From Iris pallida (lineage: Eukaryota > Streptophyta > Magnoliopsida > Asparagales > Iridaceae), in NCBI GenBank assembly GCA_029216955.1, contig JANAVB010004031.1, positions 248,001 to 312,000 of the forward strand: DNA of 64,000 bases. The letters run 5' to 3'. The notes beneath the pieces are model-generated. The model was not told the origin of the DNA. It was given only the letters and a program-made list of their open reading frames with translations, and did no database searches. Both the position numbers and the translations under genes were made by a program. This document shows, one piece after another, positions 35,831 through 46,213 of this stretch (the first letter of the stretch is position 1; each line of letters starts with the position of its first letter).

Positions 35831-36723
35831 AGTGGACGAGGTTGTTCGGCATCATTGCTTTAGATCTTTATGGCTTCATTTTTTAGTCCCTTCTCTTATT
35901 ACTTCTTTAGGGTTTCAGTTTTTTAATTTTAAGTTTAAACTACAAAATCTTGAACCCTCCTTAGCTTGGAGTATTGCGCATTTGAGATTATGATGTTGCT
36001 GACTGGATTGATACCAAGCTTTGAGAATAGTACTTCACTTTTTATAATATTATAGGTATGACTCCTTGTTTATCTTCTAAATATGGCTTCAATTGAGGGC
36101 CAATGCTAGAAGTTCTAAACTGAGACTTACAGAAAAACTAGTGTCAATACAGAAGGCTGTTGGGCTTTTTGTAATTAATCTTTCTTCTGAGTATGGACTG
36201 CATTAATGTAGGACAACACTTAGTCTATCAAACGAGATGGGTGCTAGAAACTAAGAAGGATAAGAATGTTATAACCGTGACACTAAACTTTCTTTGCTCT
36301 GACTTTTGTGGTGTTATTAGCACTCAGTCGCAACATTTGGGCCAACTCTTTCACCAGAAATGCTAAAATTATCGAAGAATTTGCTTCCACAACTCCTTCT
36401 CACTTTCTATATTGTTGGACTCAGGGAGTTTTATTAGGTTGAGGGTAAAGCAACGTTTCTTATTTAATTGTGATACTTTTTGAATATTGATTCCTTCCAA
36501 CTCTACATATGCATCTTCTAAGAAGTAAAAAAAAATTGAGTTTTTTGAGATGATTAGCTTGTCCAAATAGAATTTAGATAGAAATGCAATGATTAAACCT
36601 TACATCTGTTAGTTAGGCATTTGTATTAATAATTCATATTAGTTACTTAGAAAAGAAAGGATTGAATCTTGTATTTGTTTGTCCATAACTAAGGTTTATG
36701 ATTCTTAATAAGTGATATGCAGG
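35831..36723. other. Interior of element B, no recognisable gene
   Basis: AT-rich, intron-like sequence between two captured exons. Nothing recognised; no tandem repeat. It could be captured intron DNA. Confidence 0.4.
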
Positions 36724-36839
36724 CGTGGCAAGAGGATATGGATGGCGGTACTTGGCGGCTCGGACTAATTTAGTTGTCTTCTACTTGATCGGCATGCCAT
36801 TTGCTCCTCTTTAGGTTTAACTTGGGACTTCAAAACAAG
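36724..36839 (+). pseudogene. Captured exon of a MATE-family transporter
   Basis: After an acceptor-like ATATGCAG the sequence encodes GVARGYGWRYLAARTNLVVF and YLIGMPFAPL, then with a one-base shift LGFNLGLQNK, and ends at a donor AAG|GTGAGT. The pattern GVARGxGWxxLAxxxNLxxFYLIGMP is characteristic of plant MATE (DTX) efflux carriers, around the transmembrane segment following the second repeat. Exon-like ends suggest capture as genomic DNA with introns. It is a lone exon with a frameshift, so not functional. Confidence 0.75.
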
Positions 36840-37479
36840 GTGAGTAGCTTCATTTTCATTTGCTTCATCATATGGCTGTCATAGAGATGTATTTTACCTG
36901 ATAACCTATCCACAGTATCCCTTATCTTGATATAGTTGTCAGTTGTGACGAAGGACTTTTTAATTGAGTAATTTTGATATTGTAGTTGACGTACTTTAAG
37001 GGTAATTGCATGGTATAAATTTACATGAAAACCAAAAAAGTGTTATTTTCGACTTTGTAGGACTTTTTTTTTGAAACATGAAATATCTAAGCATCAAGAC
37101 TCTTGAATTTCACCCCACCTCACAAGAAGATCATGAGTTTGAACATACTGAGAAAATTTGAACTGCCTTCAATGTCCTCGATTGGCATTTCCTATAATCT
37201 ATATACCTGGTATCATCTAAGCTCTATTTCTTAGCAAGATTCACCTATCTTACCATGATTTCAGGAACTGAAGAAACAAATAGTTCACTTGATGTATCAG
37301 AGCAATTATCGAAGGACAACTTGGCAAGGTCCTTTTTTACTTATTGCTCCTTTTATTACCTAGAGCCATTAGAAAGTTCATGTCTTGGTTATTTACATTT
37401 TTGCAATTATGTTAACTTGATGTTAACAATCGAAACAACTCTATACTGTGCATTGCCTCAGATCAATTATATCTTTTAG
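36840..37479. other. Interior of element B between captured exons
   Basis: AT-rich. A 66-base stretch 37265-37330 is bounded by ATTTCAG and AAG|GTCC and could be another exon, but I do not recognise its product. Nothing else is seen. Confidence 0.35.
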
Positions 37480-37520
37480 ATGAAGTTTATGCCGAGATAA
37501 TATTACAACCATTGAGCCCT
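37480..37520 (+). pseudogene. Possible captured micro-exon of an auxin response factor
   Basis: Between an acceptor-like TCTTTTAG and a donor-like GTAAGA lie 41 bases reading DEVYAEIILQPLSP when the first base is shared with the acceptor G. The peptide matches the DEVYAQ-LQPLSP block of plant ARF proteins (start of the B3 region), which in many ARFs is a very short exon. The match is short, so chance is possible. Confidence 0.45.
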
Positions 37521-38531
37521 GTAAGAAACAATATCCTTGTTCTTTTGACCTATATATGTTTGCGGTGATCTATATCTTCCTTAATGACGTTCATATGGGA
37601 ATGGAGGTTTCAGAAACTACCTTCGCAAACTCTCTTAGAAGGTATATTTGGTATGTCTTTAATGGAATGGAGGTTTCAGAAAGCACAGTACTCTGCTTTG
37701 CTGTTTCTCCAAATGGCACTTCCCAACTAAAAGAGTGCTATAGTGCTATTACTTTACTAGTTAGCACTTAGCATTATATTCACGTAGATAAATGCAATTT
37801 CCTATAGCAAATTGTTACCTCTTCCTCTAGACTCTTTACAGAGCAGAAATTGGAAGGTGCTTGTTGGTCGCATGAACTTAAATTGCACAACAAAAATATG
37901 TACACTACCTAGCTATCTACTATACGGTAGTTTAGAATATATGGCATGGTCCTCTTTTTGTCAACCTTGGCTAGAAATTTGACACCGATATTTGCTGGGA
38001 TCTCCTGATCCTAACGTTCATCCCATAAAAGTAGCACATATGTAGAAGGTTTGCGGCAGTTCATCTACGGTTCATAAAAACTGTAATTCATATATATGGA
38101 GACCAAAATTTGAACAAAAATTATATTGAACAAAAATAATTACACAATCAGACTACAAAGACAACATGAGCTAGAAGTGAACAAAAGAGAGCTAGAAGCC
38201 TGGGATATGTGATACAAATTGTCTATCAGGTTGACCTTTCATAACTATTTAATTTGACCAACAATATGATTTTGTAAACTACATAAAATTTATTGACAAA
38301 GATATCCCGTTTGGTTCACTGTAATGTAATCGTAATCGCAATGTAATCAAATAAAAATATTTTCAATGCAATTATCTAGCTAGATATATGTTGTTGTTTA
38401 CAAGTTTAACTTTTGATTTTTTCCAGATATTTTGCTATTAATAAAGCCATATGCTGATTTGAATAGTACCATATTTGTATCTTATGGATCAGCAGAGTAT
38501 GTTTAACTGACATTAAGTTTATTTCTGACAG
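37521..38531. other. Interior of element B, no recognisable gene
   Basis: AT-rich intron-like sequence. A partial direct repeat GGAATGGAGGTTTCAGAAA occurs at about 37600 and 37664. No product recognised. Confidence 0.4.
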
Positions 38532-38621
38532 ACAAGTGCAGGTGCTGTAATAATGACGGAAGTCATCTTCTGGGACCTTCTAGTACCTTTGCTATCTGTT
38601 AAATATTTTAACTTGAGCACG
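38532..38621 (+). pseudogene. Exon-like fragment, possibly of a multispanning membrane protein
   Basis: Ninety bases are flanked by acceptor TTCTGACAG and donor G|GTAAGT. They are open throughout and encode TSAGAVIMTEVIFWDLLVPL and LSVKYFNLST, a hydrophobic stretch like a membrane helix. I suspect a plant multispanning membrane protein but cannot name it. The clean exon borders and its place among other captured exons argue that it was captured too. Confidence 0.4.
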
Positions 38622-38898
38622 GTAAGTAGGCTTAATCTCGTGCTGTCTGATTTGTCCAGTATATGTATCTTGATTCCCTTGCCAATTAAATTGTTTGTGT
38701 TTTTGGTTTGCAAACCAGTGATGTTCTATATGTTTTTTCCCTGGCTCATTGTCCATAAGATCCCCCATCCTAGGATGATAATCTTGTGTTATCTTATCAT
38801 GAATGATATTGTCAACTGCAGGATATCCAATATATTCTTACGAGAATTTGTGAAATTTATTTTGATAAAGGGTTATTGAATCACTTTTAGAGATTCTA

Positions 38899-39040
38899 AA
38901 GGGTATGTGCTGTTATTTCGATAAGACGTTGCTAGGAATGCTTTTGTATAAGAAGGAACGCCAACAGTCTCATGAAGCAGTTGGCGACAATGTCTTCCCT
39001 TCAACTATCTATGGTGCTGAGCATCTATTGCAACTTTTCG
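38899..39040 (+). pseudogene. Captured exon of an MRG-domain chromatin gene (MORF4/MRG15 type)
   Basis: The frame reads KGMCCYFDKTLLGMLLYKKE, RQQSHEAVGDNVFPS and TIYGAEHLLQLF, ending ...TTC G|GTATGC at a donor in phase 1. Blocks such as YFDKxLxxMLLYKKERxQ and PSxxYGAEHLLxLF are hallmarks of the MRG domain, found in plant MRG1/MRG2 histone-reader proteins that bind methylated H3K4/K36. No adjoining MRG exon is recognised within B. It is therefore a single captured exon, probably inactive. Confidence 0.8.
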
Positions 39041-40097
39041 GTATGCATAGGGACTCATGCAGTCCTTTATTCAATAGATATTAAGTGCTTATTTTAGTAT
39101 TTCTACAATTAAATGTGAAACACATCTTTGGACTTTGTATTTTGCTTGAGTAAAACAGCGGACTCACTAGCTACAACCTCTTATAACTATTTTGACTGCA
39201 TTCAAATTTGTGGTCAAAATATGTCTCTTGCTTGAATGTTGTCAGTTCCAGTATGTAGACAATGATGTATGTGCAATCATGAACTTTATGGGGACTGTCT
39301 AATAGAAGAGCCCATGGATTACTTCATGAAACCATTTGCAGACAAACGTATATACGTTATATGTTACACAATTATGTTTTTAAGGAGCTCGTTGTTCTTA
39401 AATGCGTATATGAAAGGTTCTGGAATGTCTATTAATTTACCTAAACTGTAGTTGTATATGCAACTTGTTTACTTGTTTAATTTCCTATTGATATCAGCCA
39501 TAGTTGTTATATTCTCGGTACTTATAATTTGTATTAATGCCCTTTCATTTTTTAACTTTACAGATCAAAGTTTCTAATTTTGCACTTATTAGTGCATTCA
39601 TGAAAGAGCTGGAGCCAGATTCTCTTGTGGCACAGGTTTTATTTTCTTACCGAGTACAATTACCATCTCTTATGGCACATGTTTTATTCTCTTGTGGTAT
39701 AGGTTTCATATATGCCCATACTTCCTCTTTTGGAAGAGTGGAACAGTTAGAGAAGATGTTAGTGTGAATGTCTGTCTTACATATGTACATTTTCTTTTAT
39801 ACTTATGTAATATACTTCTCTAAGTATTCTTCAATGTGAATACAAGTAGGCAGGATGGGGGTGCTATATTGCATGGACGCAAAATGGCATAATATTGACA
39901 TGGCCTCTATTTTTGTGTTTCCTAGTGTATTTTTAGAGTGCTTGTATCATATCAAACACGGGTCGGACATGGCACTGATTTTTTGAGTTTTTATGCTTCT
40001 AGGTCAGGAGGGATTCACTTTGAAGCATGGGCACTCCAAAGTAGCAGTGTACATGTCATACACGTATTGGACACCAGTCACATGACACATTCTAAAG
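39041..40097. other. Interior of element B up to the B1 insertion
   Basis: AT-rich with short open frames. One plus-strand stretch (39269-39451) is open for 60 codons, but I do not recognise it. The last five bases, TAAAG (40093-40097), are the left target duplicate of B1. Confidence 0.45.
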
Positions 40098-42461
40098 TGT
40101 CACGCCCCAGTTCCGGAATACGGGGACGTGCACGGCCAGCTACACCGTATAAGGTACGAATACGCTATACGGCGATGACGGCTGTCAAGTCTAGCTGGGT
40201 ATCCTAGCATGCAATCAATCTATGGCCTAAATCCGATCTCATGTCCACAGGCAAATCACAATGAATCAACATCAAGAGAGATAATCATATGGAAAGCAGG
40301 GAATACTCATATAAAAATCAGGAATCTACAATACAGAATAATAATGTAGACAAGTATACCTTCCCACAGTTCCTAGCATGGTCTGGAACTGAAGCACACC
40401 CTCCAAGTCAATTCTGGAAGATCCACCGGGTCGGTCTCAGACAATCTGGGAACAATCTAGGGTTGGTCAGGCCAACCACAGCAAGTACCAGAAAGGAAGG
40501 CTCAAGGACGGGCGAAGAAATCCAGCAGGATAAAATATGACAAGGAAAACATCTAAAAACAGTAAATAAAGGTAAGGGATCGTACGGTACCAACGCACGA
40601 TAATAATCCACAAGTATAATGAAGCTAACACAATCACAATCTCCCTAGCATCCACTAACACCTGCACTGCCAGCTGGAAATCAATATCAGCTGGCTAGCA
40701 TGCAACAAGCCAAACAACACAGAAGAACAAGCGGCCACACAATGCCTACGGCTTGCTATTATTAGCTAACTAGGGTTATCACAGGCCTAATTACTAACAA
40801 GATGCAATGAGACTTCAAAGTCCAGCTCCTGCTTGCTACTACCCGAATGGCCCCAGCAAAAGAAAAAGATAGATATAGCAGGCACACTGCAGTAAGATAC
40901 ATGTGCCCTAAAGAAGTGCCACACTCGACGGAGGGCTGGGAATGCGCTCATCTCGACGGATAGCAACAAATCCCTAGTATATATATATAATACATAGGGC
41001 CGGGGTCAGACAAGCAACAGGTCACTGGGAAGTCCCCATGAACTACATGATTAATCTAGTTATTAGCCTAGTCAGTTTCATTATGGATTCCTGACCGTGG
41101 TACTCAGGGATCCATGTCCTAGACATGATGCAAAACAAGACTGGACTGGTGGCTTATACAAGCACAATCAAGAGAAATCAACCACGGTGTCAAGACGGGG
41201 TCATGCTGAGCAAGTCAGGACTGGCTGTCGCAACAGCAATCAAGAGTAAACATGCCATGTCGAGAGTACTAGTCAGGAGTGCGCCTCGACGGGCTACTAT
41301 CAGGAATCAAGATATACATGTCAGGTTTACTCGTCATGTCCAGAGTGCTAGTCAGGAGTGCGCCTCTACGGGCCACTATTAAGAATCAAGACAGGTCCAG
41401 GTCATCGTGTAATACCAGGAACAAGGTCAAACCTATCAGTCACAAGAAGTCACATGCCCAAATCGTGACATGGATATCAAGTCGGGTACAAAAATCAGAA
41501 CCTCTACTATAATCACATCTCAAGAATATATGGGAGCCTAGAGCTCCAATCATCCCGTCTGTCTATCCACCAGATCAATCTATCAAGAGTCACCCTCCTA
41601 CGATGGATTCAATATCATGTCAGGAAGGTCGGTAACCAAATATCCAAGCTAATCACTATAAGCAATGCTAGGCCCTCTGGCTCACAAGAATCCTCCAAGT
41701 CAATGATCACAAGCCACTAGACAACGAGCCCCTCTAACTACCAAGACATAGCAATCAAACCAGGTTTCCCAACTACCGGAATACACAAAGGTACCAGGTT
41801 TTGGGCATTTGGAAAGTCGAGTAAAAATCATATAATAATACCCTCGATATTCTCCTCGTTCCACGAAATATTCGAAATCACCAAAATCCAAGAATCCACA
41901 TAGATCCACCAAGTCAATATCCCAAGATCGTACTCTCCATAATACTCAATCCTCAGTCATATCCACAAGTCACAACTCCCAATACATAGGACAACTGCCA
42001 GCTCTATCTGACTAGACTAGGACACCCCCTAGGATGGAGGGTCAGGGAACAAGAGTCTGGTAATAAATGCCGCCGGAAGTGGCAAGGATTACATGGACCG
42101 CTCTGGAGCAAATCCACAACCCTTAAACCAAACAAGGACCAGGGTTGCAGACCGTCTCCCGAGTGGAACCGCTCTCCTTACGCTATCCGACTGACAAGAC
42201 AGGTCAGGAGCTAGGCGACTAATCTAGTATGGAGTCTACCTAGCAGGCAATGGGATTAGGTATACTATACCAAGATGAACATGCATGAATCCAGTCCAGC
42301 AAACCAAAGGAATGGTTCTGCCCAATCCTTCGAACCGAATTCTCGATCGGGAATTCTGGAAAAATCCGGCAGAGTCTCCTTTGTATTCTGGACGGGAGCA
42401 CCCTACGAATAGGGGCTAAAACCACTCGGCGCAATCCGCCGCAGAATCGCAGAATCGCAGG

Positions 42462-42640
42462 CTGAGAACACTAAGTCTCAGCTACCAGCAGCACTACGAT
42501 GCGTACTGGGAACAAATCGATAGCCGAGAACACTAAGTCTCGGCCTCCAGTAGCACTACGATGCGTACTGGAAACCAATCGAACCCGAGACCACTAATTC
42601 CCGGCCTCCAGCAGCGCTACAATGCGTACTGGGCGCCAAG
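42462..42640. repeat. Hairpin tandem array of B1 3' LTR (about 62 bp x 3)
   Basis: Units begin near 42463, 42525 and 42586 and share GAGAACACTAAGTCTC (a GAGA..TCTC hairpin) and CACTACGATGCGTACTGG. The other LTR repeats it at about 48578-48756, where the third unit keeps CACTAAGTCCCGG. Confidence 0.85.
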
Positions 42641-44653
42641 CCAACATGCATAATAATAAAATAACTGCCTCGCAGGGCGCACCACAACACATGTCCATAA
42701 ATCCCTAACCCAAGCACAATCACCGCCACCAGTAAAGTTAGCCAGAGCCGTTACTCGACCGCGAGTCGGACACGGGGCACATGGGGACAATCCGTATAAG
42801 TGAGTCGTGCTCGTGTCCTCGGAGGTGTGGATGACCCATCCGAGTTGTCCGATACGGTCTATCCCAGTATCGGACCAAATATCCTAAGTTATCATCATGG
42901 CAGTTCTACTACTAGGCTACAATAATCATGGTTATAAAATTTACAAGTACAAATTAATTCAATAAAATAAAATCCAGGAGAGAGGGCAAGAGCCGTCGAT
43001 GAGCAAGGGATACTTGCCTAGAGGGCTCGGCTAGGTAAGCAAGTCTTTGGCAGTCGCGATCCAAGCTAGCATGCCAATCGAGATCCTCAGAACACACAAC
43101 AAATAATCATCAGCACCAAATAATAAAATAATAGAATAATCACAAGAGATGGCAGAAGGCTATACTGTGTGGGTCCCACAAGCAGTACAGGGAACGGGCA
43201 CGAAAACCGAGGTACGCGGATCGATACGGACATGTGAACCGAGACGTGCACACATATCGGGATGCGCACGAGAATCGAGATGACTCGAGGATCGAGATGA
43301 ATAGGAGACAATGTGCACGTAAATCGAGACGCGCACGTAGATCAAGGAAATCACGAATATCAAAATAGCACGCAAATCAATACGACACGTAAATCAGAGC
43401 GAGCACGCAAATCGGTGCGTGCATGCAAACCGAGGCAACACAAGATACAATATGACTTGCAAATCGATACGGCACGCAAATCGGTGCATGCACGTATCGA
43501 GGCGACACGGGTCACGAGGAAGGCACAAAGGCCGAGACACGAGGATCGAGATAACGCACCAACCGAGGTAGCATGTTGCCTGAGGCAGCGCGGGGCTCGA
43601 GGCGTCCCGCTGCCCAAGGCAGCGCGTGGATCAAGGTGCACAAAAAACGGGACGACACACAAATCGAGGCACACATCCCGAGAAGCACAGAAAACGAGGG
43701 AACACGCAAGTCAAGCGTGCGCGCGGCCCGAGGAGAGCACGACTCCCAAGGCTGCACACTGCTCGAGCAGCGCGGGGCCCAAGGGCGACCCGCCACTCGA
43801 GGCTGGCGCAGCCAGCGAGGCCCGACGGCGACGATGGTCGCCAGGAAAGGAAAAAGGGGGAAGACGGAGGAGCTCACCGGGGCTGGCCATGTCGCGGAGG
43901 CTCCGGCGGAGGGAGGACAGCAGCAGGAGGAGCTCCAGCCTGCGGTGGAGGAGCTGGTCGCGACGAAGCTGGCCGGGTGGAGGCCATGGGGGCCCAGCCA
44001 GGCGGATGGGGTGGCTCGCAGCGGCGATCCGCACCACGATGAGAGCAGGAAGGAGAAGGGGGAGATGGAGACGATGGTGGCGCTGGTGGTCGTGACGGAT
44101 GACGGGAAGTGGCCGGAGGGGCTTGCCGCGGCGGAGGCGGACGCCGGGAACAGTGGGAGAGGGAGAGATGGAAGTGGTGATGGGAGCGGTAGTGGTGGCG
44201 GTGGCGGTCGCCGGAGGCCATGGGGGCAGTGGTGGCTGGAAATGGTGGTGGCGCTGAAGATGACGATGATGGTGGCAGCGGTGGTCGTGGCGGCCGGCGG
44301 TGGCCGCGGCAAAGATGGTGGTGGTCGTAGGGGAGATGGTGAAGGTGGTGGTGCTCGTGGGTGAGGGCGGCGGAGGAGGCCGGCCGCGGGGGAGACAGCG
44401 ACGGCGACGATGATGGTGGGGGTGGTCGCCGGAGGCCATAGGAGAGAGGGGAGCTTGGGAGAGAGGGCCAGGGAGATGGAGAGAGTGTGGGGAGAGGGTG
44501 AGGAAGAGAGAGAGTTGAGCGGGAGAGAGAGTGGTAGAAAAGGGGGGGAGAGGTGGTCTTCCAGCACAGGAAAGAGAGAGAGAGAGTTAAGAGAGAGGGA
44601 AAGTGATGGGATGGGTTAGGTAATGGCAGGGATAGGGTTAGGTAATGGAAATA

Positions 44654-44656
44654 TAA

Positions 44657-44706
<50 letters not shown>

Positions 44707-44708
44707 TA
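44654..44708. repeat. (AAT)n microsatellite, B1 3' LTR
   Basis: Uninterrupted AAT repeats. The matching run in the other LTR (about 50773-50813) is shorter, so the repeat has changed length since insertion. Confidence 0.9.
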
Positions 44709-44861
44709 ATAAAATGGTAATAGCAATAATGGCAAGAAGAATAATGTGAATAAAATTCACCCTCAAGAAAATATCAATAAAATTTTAACAATACCCAAAT
44801 TTAAATTTCTCAAAAATACAAAATACAGTCAGATACCTATTTCAAAAATAGGGATTTGACA

Positions 44862-46213
44862 TCCTACCCACCTTACAAAAATTTTGTCCTCGAAATTTCA
44901 AAATTATCAAAATAGGGTTTCAAAACTAGTACATATATATGCCATGAAAACTCTGCCCACCTTACAGAAATCAAGTAATACAATAAGAAACGAACAAAAC
45001 CTCAATATGAAAACATCAAGGAGAACAAGGTCTAGCTAAATAAATCAACTCGCAAGGTAAATCCAAAACATCGAAAGAATCTCGAGAATCAAAAATCTCG
45101 GATGCACGAAATAGCCCCATAGATCAAAACAAGTACAAAATATCGAAAACAATGTCCAAAAACGTAAAATCCCAACTGCATAAGAAAATAATAAATTCGC
45201 ATAAAATCATAAAATACAGGATATCTGTCTCGAACCGATGATCGTAGTTCCTAATATCCGAAAAATGTGTCATGATCATTCCTTGCCGCGCCATCCGGAA
45301 TGGCTGCAAAAGATTTACCAAAACACTGTAATCGAGCGGCTGCAACTTTTGTTACCACGCCGTCAAGGTATACTAGGGTCACCCGGTACTCTTGACAAAT
45401 ATCCAAAACAAATCAAATCCATAACCCAAATATCCAAATCACTAAGATCACAAAATCTCTAACAATATAACGAGTCCTAGAAAACCATCAAAATCCAAAA
45501 TCCAGGTGAATCGTAACATACGTCCAAAAAAAAATATTTTCAATAATAACCACAAGATAGCTTTTCTAGGAAAATACTCCATATCCGTAGAAAAATACTC
45601 TAAATCAAGAATCCATATCAAAACATAATGTATAGAAGGTATATCTATAATCAAAATAGTATCTGAAATAGATAATCATGAGTGCGGAACTGTCCGGAAT
45701 CAAGGAAGCCAAATTGATACGAGAATATCCCTCGGATACTCAACAAATGTTAAAATATCCAATCTCAGAGTCCAGACGAAATCTTCATTCTGCAGCAATC
45801 CAGCCAACGCACGAAGAGGGCGATAATGATACTAAGTCAACACGAAGTCAATGCACGAAAGGGATAACAAGAAATCAACCAAGGCGAAACACCGGTAGAG
45901 AGTACAGAACCCAAGATAAATAATCATGTAACCCAAATAATGGAGATAAGATAACATCTCATCAAATAAGGTGATCGACATGACCAACTATAGGATCATA
46001 TCTATCAAACAAGGATCATAGGTAGATAACACGAATAAGACATGGCCAAGCAAGATAGGTCCAAGTAGAGATGAGGACCAGTTCACAGGTTCAAGGGAGC
46101 GAAGGACAAGTATAACAAGTGGGAATACCAAGGAATAGTGGACTGAGATCAATAATCATGTGATACCCAACAAAATCTCAAGACGAGACCTGCATGGGCT
46201 ACCACTAAAACCA
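44862..46213 (-). other. Interior of B1 without coding capacity
   Basis: 1352 bases. At the 44862 side the minus strand reads TTTCGAGGACAAAATTTTTG then TAAGGTGGGTAGGA, the polypurine tract. At the 46213 side it begins TGGTTTTA then GTGGTAGCCCATGCAGGTC. Between them I see no gag, protease or other recognisable frame. The element could only move with proteins supplied in trans. Confidence 0.75.
46182..46213 (-). other. Primer-binding-site-like segment of B1
   Basis: Immediately inside the 5' LTR (minus orientation), GTGGTAGCCCATGCAGGTC is identical over 19 bases to the segment after the A1 5' LTR (23778-23796). This suggests the two families share priming or packaging signals. Confidence 0.55.

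Larger units (their letters stand above)
40098..44861 (-). repeat. 3' LTR of B1 (4764 bp)
   Basis: On the minus strand it starts at 44861 with TGTCAAATCCC. It contains an (ATT)n run (44705-44654), a CT/GC-rich zone (44640-43560), a CGTGC/ACACG-dense zone (43560-43190), the CCGTATCGGACA word (42867-42856), three hairpin repeats of about 62 bp (42640-42462) and ends at 40098. Long open frames in the GC-rich zone occur on both strands in several registers and have no domains; I do not call them genes. Confidence 0.92.

Noticed and set aside
43087..43375. Cys/Val/His-rich frames around 43.1-43.4 kb and 49.2-49.9 kb
   Set aside because: They follow the ACACG/CGTGC repeat zone of the B1 LTR and have no conserved domain.
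43313..44567. Long overlapping open frames on both strands in the GC-rich part of the B1 LTR (also 49735-50680)
   Set aside because: They are present in all frames, rich in Pro/Ser/Arg/Gly only, with no domain, and lie within an LTR.
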